Source: Devosia nanyangense (GTDB taxonomy: Bacteria; Pseudomonadota; Alphaproteobacteria; Rhizobiales; Devosiaceae). Taken from it: a DNA stretch of 64,000 nt. Below the pieces are notes generated by a model. The model was given only the letters and a program-made list of their open reading frames with translations, made no database searches and was not told the origin of the DNA. The DNA lies in the NCBI GenBank assembly GCA_016213505.1, contig JACRAF010000061.1, positions 62,001-126,000 of the forward strand, written 5' to 3'. The translations under genes and the position numbers were made by a program. Of this stretch, positions 26,120 through 33,375 are shown one piece after another (the first letter of the stretch is position 1; every line of letters starts with the position of its first letter).

Positions 26120-26316
26120 TGGACGCCGACGCCGCCATCCGCCGGCTCGCCTTCGTCGAAGCGCGATCGACCAGCGCCGAGGCGCTGGTGGCGATAGCGC
26201 GGCATCGCGCCGAACTCACAGCGGTCACCGAGCCCGGCGCGGCGAGCGAAGCGGCCAAGGCGGATAACTTCGCCGAGCGGGCCCGATCGCAGCGCAAGCT
26301 CGACAAGACCGCCTAG
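26119..26316 (+). CDS. Small Ala-rich helical protein, unknown function
   Basis: A 65-residue Ala/Arg-rich helical protein (MDADAAIRRLAFVEARSTSA at the start) with no recognised family. The ATG overlaps the preceding stop, so it is coupled to the small gene before it. Its C-terminus overlaps the converging DUF2125 gene by four bases. Codon use is like the surroundings, so it looks genuine. Confidence 0.5.
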   Translation: MDADAAIRRLAFVEARSTSAEALVAIARHRAELTAVTEPGAASEAAKADNFAERARSQRKLDKTA

Positions 26317-27281
26317 TAGAGCGGCGGAATCACCGCCGCCGGCACGAGGCCCGAAAACACCACGCCCGCCGCGATGTTGACGGTCTGGCTGTAAGAGCCG
26401 TCCGCCGCCTGCCCGCCCAGGATCAGCCCGCGGAACTGCTCGGGAATGAGCGGTCCGAGCCGCTCGACGACGCCTTTCGAATTGAGCTTGAGCTGGCCCT
26501 CGACGCGCCCCTGGGTGTCGAGGCCGAGCGTACCGGCGACATCGAAATGACTGTCAATGTCGTCACCCTTGAACCCGGTCAGCATGAATTTTCCGCCCGC
26601 CGTCTGCCAGCGCATCAACAGGTCGGGGTCGCCATAGGTGCGGACGTCATCGGGCAGATTGGTGATCTCGCCTTCGAAAATCGTCTTGCCCGAAACGATC
26701 TCGAGACCCGGCGCGACGAGGCCGTCGATCTGGGCGTATTCGGCAAGCGCCGCGAGCCCGGCTTTGGCGTCGTGCTTGGCCGGGACGTCGATGAGATGGG
26801 CTTCGAGCCGGTCGGCCCTGGCGATCAGCCGGTCCTCGAGTACGACGTCGTTCCAGACCGGGGCATTGACGACCAGCGACACGCGCCCGATGCGCCAGCC
26901 GTCGAGCCGGGCGCTCGCTTCGGCGTCGGCGAAATCGAGCCGGCGCTGGCTGCCGGTGAAGGCGTCGGCGATGGTCACCGGCGACTGCGCGAACAAGAGG
27001 ACGAAGGTCGGCCGGTAGACCAGCGCCGCGGCCTTGAGCCCGCTCACCGTGACGCTGGTGTCGGCGAGTGCGATCGTTGCGCCCGTGCAGGTCAGGTCGA
27101 ACCCGAAGGGGAAGCCGCCGATGCCAAGACTCCGGCAGGCGACGCGCGGCGTCGTCACCCCGTCGGCGGTCTCGAGGGTTTTCACATAGGCCGTCGCCTG
27201 CCCCGCGGCCCAGAACCAGGCGCCGGACCAGAGCACGATGACGAGGAGCACGACGGCCCCGAGGACGATGATTCGCTTCAT
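26313..27281 (-). CDS. DUF2125 domain protein
   Basis: Envelope protein with one N-terminal membrane anchor (IIVLGAVVLLVIVLWSGAWFW) and a long periplasmic DUF2125 region, recognised by VACRSLGIGGFPFGFDLTC, GLKAAALVYRPTFVL and ANYARAD-like LARADRLEAHL. 322 residues, normal. Function unknown; it is widespread in rhizobia and often near ChaC, hisC and tyrC genes, as here where a ChaC gene is divergent. Confidence 0.85.
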   Translation of the reverse strand: MKRIIVLGAVVLLVIVLWSGAWFWAAGQATAYVKTLETADGVTTPRVACRSLGIGGFPFGFDLTCTGATIALADTSVTVSGLKAAALVYRPTFVLLFAQSPVTIADAFTGSQRRLDFADAEASARLDGWRIGRVSLVVNAPVWNDVVLEDRLIARADRLEAHLIDVPAKHDAKAGLAALAEYAQIDGLVAPGLEIVSGKTIFEGEITNLPDDVRTYGDPDLLMRWQTAGGKFMLTGFKGDDIDSHFDVAGTLGLDTQGRVEGQLKLNSKGVVERLGPLIPEQFRGLILGGQAADGSYSQTVNIAAGVVFSGLVPAAVIPPLY

Positions 27282-27291
27282 CCGACCCTTC

Positions 27292-27398
27292 TAGAGCGGG
27301 ATGCGTTTTGATGAAATCAAAACGCCCGCTCTATCTGTTTGTTGTCGCATCGTTCTTGCGGAAAACCGGAAGGCCACTTTTCCGCACGATGCTCTAGC
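27292..27398. repeat. Dispersed palindromic repeat, two hairpins
   Basis: Two hairpins in series. First: stem GAGCGG...CCGCTC and GCGTTTTGAT/ATCAAAACGC with a three-base loop, 27292-27333. Second: GCATCGT/ACGATGC and GCGGAAAA/TTTTCCGC, 27347-27392. The second half resembles, on the other strand, the element at 33783-33832; both look like the rhizobial intergenic repeat family with GAGCAT and GGTTTTCCG blocks. Confidence 0.75.
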
Positions 27399-27485
27399 GG
27401 CGGCATGGGTGCCCGTCACCCCGCGCGCTTGCGGCGCAGCGGCACGAGGCCTACCTAGGATCGTTGACGAGGCGGCGCGAGGCGG

Positions 27486-28040
27486 ATGGTGACGGACTCT
27501 CACCCTTGGGTCTTTGGCTATGGCTCGCTGATCTGGAACCCGGGCTTTCAGTTCCTTCGTTCGGAGCGGGCGCTGTTGCGCGGCGCCCATCGCTCGCTCT
27601 CGGTCTATTCGCACCGCCACCGTGGCACCCCAGAACGGCCGGGGCTGGTGTTCGGGCTCAGTCGCGGCGGCTCCTGCCTCGGCGTCGCCTTCGAGGTCGA
27701 CGCAGACATCTGGCCGGAGGTTTTCGCCTATCTGCAGGACCGCGAGCAGGACCGCGGCGTCTATCGCGAGGCCTGGCGCAAGGTGGCGCTGGTGGGCGGC
27801 GGGACGGTCACGGCGCTGGCCTATCTGGTCGATGAGACCCACCCGCAATTCGCCGGCCGGCTCGACCTCGACGAGCAGGTCCGGCTGGTTGCCGGCGGCC
27901 ACGGCGAATCGGGCCGGAACACCGAATATGTGCGGAACACCGCAGAGCACCTGCTGGCGCTCGGCATCCGCGACAGGATGCTGATGGAGATCGTCGGCGC
28001 GCTCGAAGGCAGCGAAGAATTGATGGTCGAAAGCGCGTAG
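27486..28040 (+). CDS. ChaC-like gamma-glutamylcyclotransferase
   Basis: Glutathione-degrading gamma-glutamylcyclotransferase of the ChaC family, releasing 5-oxoproline and Cys-Gly. The substrate loop FGYGSLIWNPGF is at about residues 9-20, and the catalytic Glu is in the REQDRGVYREAW region; GLVFGLSRGGSCLGVAFEV is also conserved. 184 residues, normal. A second ChaC gene lies at 36925. The divergent neighbour is DUF2125, with a dispersed repeat between. Confidence 0.9.
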   Translation: MVTDSHPWVFGYGSLIWNPGFQFLRSERALLRGAHRSLSVYSHRHRGTPERPGLVFGLSRGGSCLGVAFEVDADIWPEVFAYLQDREQDRGVYREAWRKVALVGGGTVTALAYLVDETHPQFAGRLDLDEQVRLVAGGHGESGRNTEYVRNTAEHLLALGIRDRMLMEIVGALEGSEELMVESA

Positions 28041-28413
28041 ATCGGGTGGGCGGCAATGGTGCTGCGAACACCACGCCTCATTCATCCCTCGGGTCATTCC
28101 CGCGAAAGCGGCAACCTCTGTTTGCGGGGCAGGCCATGACGCACCGCGGGGCAGAGCCAGGCGACGCCCGGCCCGTCGCATCACGCTCTTCTCAAGAGCG
28201 CCACACGGAGTCTCCCAAGTCGTACATCACGCGCGCAAGGGGGTATGGCTTGTGGACCATGCATACGAGCCATACGGGTTGCCCCCCACTACCCGCCGTC
28301 AGCCGTGCATGGTTCCACCGCCAGCCAATTGCGTAATTGCGTTGTTTTCCACATCGGCGCGCAATTGCAATTGACAATGCAACCATCCCCGAGTCACGAT
28401 TGCCTTTGTGGTT
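28041..28413. other. Intergenic stretch with hairpins, no gene found
   Basis: No convincing protein gene. It holds half of a widespread palindromic repeat (GTCATTCCCGCGAAAGCGG at 28093), a perfect hairpin CGCTCTT-CTC-AAGAGCG (28184-28200), and a longer one GTATGGCT/AGCCATAC with a 17-base loop (28243-28275). The last 100 bases, before the odd tRNA, are AT-rich with repeated CAATTG blocks. GC content falls here compared with the window. Confidence 0.5.
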
Positions 28414-28497
28414 GCCCCCGTGGCGGAATGGTAGACGCAGCGGACTGTTAATCCGTGGCCTAGCAGCATGCCGGTTCGAATCCGGTCGAGGGCGCCA
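28414..28497 (+). tRNA. Leu-type (class II-like) tRNA with GTT anticodon
   Basis: Cloverleaf with encoded CCA. Acceptor GCCCCCG/CGAGGGC has one C-A mismatch at pair 5. The D arm GGCGGAATGGTAGACGC is nearly that of tRNA-Leu, and the anticodon stem GCGGA/TCCGT holds loop CTGTTAA, so the anticodon is GTT (Asn). The variable arm GGCCTAGCAGCAT has 13 bases, longer than in a class I tRNA-Asn. The T arm is GCCGG-TTCGAAT-CCGGT and the discriminator is G. The charged amino acid cannot be told from sequence. Confidence 0.75.
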
Positions 28498-28529
28498 CCT
28501 AGTCAGTCAGCTTCGAAAGGACATAGAAA

Positions 28530-28937
28530 ATGGCTGGGAAGGCAGGGAAAATGAAAATCCTGGAAGAGCAAAGGGACGCCCTTTTGCAAGAAATGGAGGC
28601 CCTGAGAAACAAGATCGCCGGGCTGGAGATGGCGATGTCGCTAATCAGCAGCGACGGCGCGCCCGCTACGCAAGGTGGCCGAGCAAGCAGAGGCAGCGTG
28701 AAGGGCGCTGTGCTGGACCTTTTGCGGCAATCTGGAACGACCGGCCTCACGGCACAGGGGACAGTAGATATCGCTCAGGCACGAGGAATCAAGCTGGACC
28801 TTGGTTCGGTGCGGTCGCTTCTGTCTCGCTTCAAGCGGGAGGAACTGGCTGTCTTTGACGGCGAGCGCTACAAGCTGAAGCAGTTCGCGCATGCCACTGA
28901 ACGACCACAGCCGCCGCAATTCGTGGCTGTGAAATAG
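28530..28937 (+). CDS. Unknown coiled-coil/winged-helix protein
   Basis: Protein of 135 residues with no named family. Residues about 8-45 are a heptad-rich coiled coil (ILEEQRDALLQEMEALRNKI). Residues about 60-115 look like a winged helix (GAVLDLLRQSGTTGLTAQGT, then GSVRSLLSRFKREELAVFDGERYKL). Such proteins occur in mobile regions of rhizobia and may be dimeric DNA-binding factors. It lies between an odd tRNA and its decayed copy, in lower-GC DNA, so it is probably acquired. Confidence 0.65.
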   Translation: MAGKAGKMKILEEQRDALLQEMEALRNKIAGLEMAMSLISSDGAPATQGGRASRGSVKGAVLDLLRQSGTTGLTAQGTVDIAQARGIKLDLGSVRSLLSRFKREELAVFDGERYKLKQFAHATERPQPPQFVAVK

Positions 28938-28977
28938 CGAGTTTCCAGCGCAAGTGATCATAGCGCTAGAAAGCAGG

Positions 28978-29011
28978 CGGGCCGGACTGGCTGTCTACCA
29001 GTTCCGGCCCG
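28978..29011 (+). terminator. Strong hairpin after the coiled-coil gene
   Basis: CGGGCCGGACTGG and CCAGTTCCGGCCCG pair with one bulged base around loop CTGTCTA. There is no T-run behind it (TACCGTTT), so it may be a weak terminator, an RNA structure, or part of a mobile element end. Confidence 0.4.
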
Positions 29012-29080
29012 TACCGTTTGAAGTCGGTAGACGCAGCTTCCAGTGAAGGAAGGGCCTAGCAGTCCTTTGGTCGACCAGCT
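29010..29080 (+). pseudogene. Decayed tRNA gene, copy of the GTT tRNA
   Basis: Shares CCGT, GGTAGACGCAG and GGCCTAGCAG with the tRNA at 28414, at identical spacing (8 bases, then 16 bases). The anticodon arm is now CTTCC-AGTGAA-GGAAG with a six-base loop and no T33. The T loop is shortened to GGTCGACC, and the acceptor 3' strand and CCA are lost. It reads as a dead paralogue; an RNA of another kind is not excluded. Confidence 0.55.
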
Positions 29081-29378
29081 TCGCACTTACGTTACAGGAC
29101 TAGCGGCAATTGACGAAGGACCAATTAGTCACGGTTGGTTGCGGTAGCGGCGCTAAGTGCAATTGATTGCACGCGGGCTAGATACCTCAAAATGGCGTTA
29201 GCGCGCTTTCCAGCCCTTTGCGCCCGTCCGCTCCGTTTCTCATGTCTGCGCAGCGCTTGTACAATTCGGCAACGCTACCGCAGACCTTAGGTGCCTGTCA
29301 GACCGCGGGGAGTCTCTTTCTGCTATGACCCATTCTGCTAGCTGGTGCGTATCGAGCGGGCTTGCAGGTGTTTGCAAG
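29081..29378. other. Gene-free low-GC stretch with a perfect palindrome
   Basis: No gene supported. It contains GTGCAAT-TG-ATTGCAC, a perfect 7-2-7 inverted repeat at 29157-29172. The minus strand carries a short coding-like fragment of some 35 codons (VCGSVAELYKRCADMRNGAD within it) that ends in TGA and has no start, possibly a gene remnant. Confidence 0.4.
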
Positions 29379-29732
29379 CTATGCGGCGCTGAGGCCGGTC
29401 ACCGGTTCGGCGCCTTCGAGGTCCCAGACCACGGTCATGCGGCTCAGATCGTCGGCGGCGGCGTCGACGGCGAAGACGCGATCGGCGCAATCGAGCGCGA
29501 GGCGGAAGCGCGAGCGGCTCTGGGCGTCGTGGATCACGTCGTCGGCGGAGCCGACCCACATCGGGGTGGTGCCCAAGGCGAGCATGTAGAGCCCGTCCAG
29601 CGACAGCGCGAAGCTCTCCAGCCGTTCCGGATTGAGGGCGTAAAAACGTCCCGAGCGGCCGCGCCAATTGACCTGACGCTGCGGCGTCATCGCCCCGATC
29701 CGCCGTTCAGCAAGAGCCGACATAAGCCGCAT
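29379..29732 (-). CDS. Unknown protein, SOS (LexA-box) promoter
   Basis: A 117-residue protein with no recognised family. Several Met codons compete; the one at 29732 is chosen because GGGAGTGGGGGA stands directly before it. The body starts with a basic stretch (RQVNWRGRSGRFYALNPERL) and continues with alternating strands and Asp/Ala-rich helices (DDVIHDAQSRSRFRLALDCA). The promoter has an alphaproteobacterial LexA box overlapping its -10, so the gene should be induced by DNA damage. A part in the SOS response is therefore likely, though its action cannot be read from the sequence. Confidence 0.65.
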   Translation of the reverse strand: MRLMSALAERRIGAMTPQRQVNWRGRSGRFYALNPERLESFALSLDGLYMLALGTTPMWVGSADDVIHDAQSRSRFRLALDCADRVFAVDAAADDLSRMTVVWDLEGAEPVTGLSAA

Positions 29733-29750
29733 TCCCCCACTCCCGAAAGG

Positions 29751-29784
29751 GAACAAAACTAGAACAAACTCGACGAAAAGTCAA
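29751..29784 (-). promoter_or_regulatory. SOS promoter: -35, -10 and LexA box
   Basis: On the minus strand TTGACT (29779-29784) and TAGTTT (29756-29761) are exactly 17 bases apart. GTTC-TAGTTTT-GTTC (29751-29765) is the direct-repeat LexA site of alphaproteobacteria, GTTC-N7-GTTC, and it covers the -10 box. A bound LexA would block the polymerase. It is about 20-50 bases upstream of the start. Confidence 0.75.
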
Positions 29785-29856
29785 AGAGAATTTGCCTTCG
29801 ATCTCAATATCTATGGGCTGCTTCGCGACAACCGTCAATATGTAGTGGGTCGCGCC

Positions 29857-30666
29857 CTATCGGACCCCAGCCGCTTGCGTGGCGGAAGCGAGCTTGTCGC
29901 GAAACGCCGCGTCGAGCGGCCGGGCGATGCCGCCCGCTACCGCAGCGGCGATGAGCCGGATCGAGGCGGCCTCGATCTCCGTTTTGAGCCGGCGTGAAAA
30001 CGCGTCCGCGCTGAGCCCCGGCGGGATCGGCGGCAGGAACTCCGCCCGCGCCGTCCCCGGCCACATGACGAGGCTGTTGCGGCCCCAATAGAGGCCGGAA
30101 TTGACGGCGACCGGCACCACCGGGACGCCCAGTTCGAGATACATCCGGGTGATCCCCTGCCGGTAGTCGGGGTCGGCCAGCGGCGCCTTGCGCGTGCCTT
30201 CGGGGAAGATGATGATGCGGCAGCCCCGCGCCAGCGCCGCGCGGGCCTCGTCCAGCATCCGCGGAATGGCTTCGGCGCCCAGCTTGCGATCGATCGAGAT
30301 GGTGTCGATCGAGCGGGCCGCCCAGCCGAAGAACGGGATGTCGATGAGTTCGCGCTTGGCGATGAAGGCGGGGTGCCCGGAGGCGGGGAGCACCGCAAAG
30401 ACGTCCCAGTCGCTCTGGTGCTTGGCGGCGATGATCGCCGGCCCGGACGGGACGTTCTCCTCGCCGCTGACCTCGGTACGGATTCCTACGATCCAGCGGA
30501 GCAGGAAGATGTTGGACCTGCCCCAATACTGCCCAAGCGCCCAGCCCACCGACGTGCGCCGCCGCCAGATGATGGCGATGGTGCCCACCACGAGGGCGAG
30601 AATCACCGTCTGGCCGAGAAACAGCAGGTAGAACAGCGCCGTGCGCACGGCCTGAACGGCTCTCAC
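29857..30666 (-). CDS. 1-acylglycerol-3-phosphate acyltransferase (PlsC family)
   Basis: Membrane-bound acyltransferase that makes phosphatidate from lysophosphatidate, or acylates a related lysolipid. One N-terminal membrane segment (ALFYLLFLGQTVILALVVGTIAII) precedes the acyl-transfer motif HQSDWD (83-88, HX4D) and the glycerol-phosphate motif PEGTR (155-159). 269 residues. Typically located with ftsE and ftsX in rhizobia, as here. Confidence 0.92.
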   Translation of the reverse strand: MRAVQAVRTALFYLLFLGQTVILALVVGTIAIIWRRRTSVGWALGQYWGRSNIFLLRWIVGIRTEVSGEENVPSGPAIIAAKHQSDWDVFAVLPASGHPAFIAKRELIDIPFFGWAARSIDTISIDRKLGAEAIPRMLDEARAALARGCRIIIFPEGTRKAPLADPDYRQGITRMYLELGVPVVPVAVNSGLYWGRNSLVMWPGTARAEFLPPIPPGLSADAFSRRLKTEIEAASIRLIAAAVAGGIARPLDAAFRDKLASATQAAGVR

Positions 30667-30752
30667 TCACCCCTCCCCGCCGGTTGCTCCGGCGTTCGGC
30701 CTTAATTGGACTGGCAGGGACCGGTTCACAAGACCCCGCAGCGAGGCCGCAG

Positions 30753-31700
30753 CTACGACGTCTGGCTGAGGAACCGCCGCACCGTGAGCCGCGAGGTGAT
30801 GGCGGTGAGCGCCGCGATCACCGGCACCACGGCGATGATGCCGGTGATGCCGTCGAGCCCGAGCGAGAAGCGACCGAACAGGAACCCGAGCTGGGCGCTG
30901 GCCGCATCCGGAGCGATCGATCCGGCGGCGCCGGCGACGAGAAAGAAGAACAACACCGCGCCGACGCCGCCGAGCAGCCCACCGCGAAAGCCGAGCGCCA
31001 GGAACCGCCCCTGGAATTCGCCGGCGATGAAGCTGTTGGAGGCGCCGATGAAGTGCAGCACGTCGACGATCTCGCGGTTCGACGCCATCGTGCCGCGGGT
31101 GGCAAAGACCACTGCCAGCACCGTCGCGAGCACGATCAGCGTCAGCACCAGGAGGCCCGAAAAGACGATGGTGCCGGCCATGGTGTTGAGCTGCTGCCGC
31201 CAGGCGGCATGGGTTTCGAGCGAGGCGCCCTTAATGTTGGCGAGGTCGCGTTCGAGCAGGCTGAGATCGACATCGTGCGGATCGCCCAGTTCGACCACGA
31301 TCAGCCGCGGGATTTCGATGGCGCTGAGATCAAGCCCGGCGCCCAGCCACGGCTCGAGCAGCTTCTCGCTGTCGGCGAGGCTGAGGGCGTGCGCCGACAC
31401 GACCCCGGGGGTCGCTTCGGCCAGCGCGATGGCGGTGCGGATATTGCTCTCCATCACCTCGCCCTCGACCGGGCGGATCTGGATGGTGATCTCGCGGCCG
31501 ACATCGGACGACCAGGCGATGGCCGATTTCTGCACCAGCACCACGCCGCCCAGCGTCACGCCGGAGAGGAACGTCATGATGGCGATGAGCAGCATCAGCG
31601 TCCGCCCGGCGACGCTGCGCTCGGGCACGATGGGCGCGGAGCGCTTCTGCGACGGCGCCCGCGTGGTCTCGACGGTGACCTCGATGGTGGTTTCAGCCAT
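30753..31700 (-). CDS. ftsX: Cell division protein FtsX
   Basis: Permease-like subunit of the FtsEX complex, which couples ATP hydrolysis to control of periplasmic cell-wall hydrolases at the division site. The N-terminal tail and first membrane helix (LMLLIAIMTFLSGVTLGGVVLV), the periplasmic loop of about 110 residues, and three further helices near the C-terminus give the FtsX layout. 315 residues. Its start lies eight bases inside the ftsE 3' end, so the genes are coupled. Confidence 0.9.
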   Translation of the reverse strand: MAETTIEVTVETTRAPSQKRSAPIVPERSVAGRTLMLLIAIMTFLSGVTLGGVVLVQKSAIAWSSDVGREITIQIRPVEGEVMESNIRTAIALAEATPGVVSAHALSLADSEKLLEPWLGAGLDLSAIEIPRLIVVELGDPHDVDLSLLERDLANIKGASLETHAAWRQQLNTMAGTIVFSGLLVLTLIVLATVLAVVFATRGTMASNREIVDVLHFIGASNSFIAGEFQGRFLALGFRGGLLGGVGAVLFFFLVAGAAGSIAPDAASAQLGFLFGRFSLGLDGITGIIAVVPVIAALTAITSRLTVRRFLSQTS

Positions 31701-32388
31701 CGATCACCACCCGCCCGTCGGTGAGCGCCATGCGCGGAAAATCGAAGGCGTCGAGCAGCGGCAATTCGTGCGTCGCAAGAATGATGGTGGTGCCCAGCTT
31801 GTTGAGCTCGGCAAACAGCCGCACCAGGCGGAGCGAGAGCTCCGGATCGACATTGCCGGTGGGCTCATCCGCGAGGAGGATATCGGGCCGGCCGATGACC
31901 GCCCGGGCGATGGCGGCGCGCTGCTTTTCGCCGCCCGAGAGCAGCGCCGGCAGCGCCTCCATGCGCTCGCCCAGCCCGACCCATTCGAGCAGTTCCGAGA
32001 CATTGGAGCGATAGACCGATTCCGGCTCGCCGCGGACGCGCAGCGGCAGCGCCACGTTCTCGAAGGTGGTGAGGTGCTCGAGCAGGCGGAATTCCTGAAA
32101 CACGATGCCAATGTGCCGGCGCATATCGAGCAGCGCGTCCTGGTCGAGATTGCCGACATCGCGGTCGAACATGCGCACCGTGCCGCGGCTCGGCTTCAGC
32201 GACAACAGCAGCAGGCGCAGCAGCGAGGTCTTGCCCGAGCCGGACGGCCCGGTCAGGAAATGGAACGAGCCCGGCTGGATACGGAAGCTCAGGTCCTTGA
32301 GGATTTCCGGGCCATGGCCGTAGCGCAAACCGACATTGGTGAATTCGATCACTCGGGCGTGTGTCTCCGAATCAGCCGGCGCGATCAT
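31693..32388 (-). CDS. ftsE: Cell division ATP-binding protein FtsE
   Basis: ATPase subunit of FtsEX. Walker A GPSGSGKT (47-54), signature LSGGEKQR, Walker B ILLADEPTGNVDPE and the H-loop ATHE are all present. The start at ATG 32388 gives 231 residues with an N-terminal extension before VIEFTNVGLRYG, where most FtsE proteins begin; a GTG start at that point is also possible. It diverges from the zinc-ribbon gene. Confidence 0.93.
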   Translation of the reverse strand: MIAPADSETHARVIEFTNVGLRYGHGPEILKDLSFRIQPGSFHFLTGPSGSGKTSLLRLLLLSLKPSRGTVRMFDRDVGNLDQDALLDMRRHIGIVFQEFRLLEHLTTFENVALPLRVRGEPESVYRSNVSELLEWVGLGERMEALPALLSGGEKQRAAIARAVIGRPDILLADEPTGNVDPELSLRLVRLFAELNKLGTTIILATHELPLLDAFDFPRMALTDGRVVIDG

Positions 32389-32472
32389 AGCAGCCGAACC
32401 CCTGGGCGAGTGGATAGGCCCTAACATGGGCGAGTTTGAGGAAACTTAACCGTGCCCGGACTAGGGTCGGCC

Positions 32473-33375
32473 ATGAGTTCTCCGGACCTCGCCACGGCTG
32501 TGATCGCGTGCCCCAACTGCGGCACGCGCTACCAGGTGCCGCGCGCCACCCTCGGCGCGACGGGCCGCGAAGTGCAATGCGCCCAATGCGGCAAATCCTG
32601 GCATGCCGAGGCCGACGCACCCGTGCCCATGTCGGCCCCGGCCCAAAACGACGACGATGTGCTGTTTTCCGCCGCCGAGGAAGCCGCACTCGATACGGCG
32701 TTCGAGGCCGAGGCGGAGGCCGTCGAGCCCGCGCCCGAGGCGCCGGCGCCGCCCTCCCACGACCCCGAGCGCGAGCGCACCCTGGCCGAAATCCGCGCCG
32801 CCATCGCGCCCAAGCCCAAAAGCGTCGCCGCCATGGACCCGGCGCTGCTCACCGAGAACCGGCGCGCCGCCTTCGACCGGCGCCAGGCCCACATCACCCG
32901 GCGGCTGCCGATGGCGCGGTTCCGCCGTACGGCACGGCTGGGGGCCCTGGTGGCGCTGCTCTCGGTGCTGCTGCTCGGCTATTCGCTCCGCACCGACATC
33001 GTCCGGCTGTTCCCGGCGCTCGCCGGGCTCTATGGGGCGCTGGGCCTGCCGGTCAACGTGATCGGCCTCGCCTTCGAGGACCCCAAGACGCTCACCAGCT
33101 TCCGCGACGGCAAGAACGTGATGCTGATCACCGCCCGCATCCGCTCGGTCGCCGGCCAGGCCGTGCCGGTGCCGCCGGTGCTGGTCAGCCTGCTCGATGC
33201 CAACGGCACGCCGCTCTACGAATGGACCGTCACCCCCAGGGCCATCGAGATGGACCCGGGCGAGGTGTTCGATTTTTCCACCGAGGTGAACACGCCGCCC
33301 GAAGGGGCAGTCACGGTTCGCCTCAGCTTCACCACCGCCCGCGGCAGCGCCGCGGCATCCGCAGAGACCTCATGA
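32473..33375 (+). CDS. Zinc-ribbon (MJ0042 type) membrane protein
   Basis: N-terminal zinc ribbon of two CxxC knuckles (CPNCGTRYQVP and CAQCGKSW, MJ0042 family), then an acidic Ala/Glu-rich linker to about residue 115, a basic patch (RRLPMARFRRTARL), one membrane helix (LGALVALLSVLLLGYSL), and a C-terminal DUF3426-like domain (TSFRDGKNVMLITARIRSVAG, VTPRAIEMDPGEVFDF). 300 residues. The start ATG is preferred to a GTG 21 bases earlier. Its stop overlaps the receiver gene. Role unknown; the location beside ftsE and a CpdR-like gene suggests cell-cycle ties. Confidence 0.85.
   Translation: MSSPDLATAVIACPNCGTRYQVPRATLGATGREVQCAQCGKSWHAEADAPVPMSAPAQNDDDVLFSAAEEAALDTAFEAEAEAVEPAPEAPAPPSHDPERERTLAEIRAAIAPKPKSVAAMDPALLTENRRAAFDRRQAHITRRLPMARFRRTARLGALVALLSVLLLGYSLRTDIVRLFPALAGLYGALGLPVNVIGLAFEDPKTLTSFRDGKNVMLITARIRSVAGQAVPVPPVLVSLLDANGTPLYEWTVTPRAIEMDPGEVFDFSTEVNTPPEGAVTVRLSFTTARGSAAASAETS

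Noticed and set aside
28093..28111. Half of an inverted-repeat element (GTCATTCCCGCG type)
   Set aside because: Only one arm remains and no partner is within 300 bases; noted but not listed as an element.
29171..29300. Short minus-strand coding-like fragment (about 35 codons)
   Set aside because: No start codon, no ribosome site and stop codons on both sides; at best a remnant.
32436..33371. Upstream extension of the CpdR-like frame
   Set aside because: It is the shadow of the zinc-ribbon gene; only the part from the ATG at 33372 has receiver similarity.
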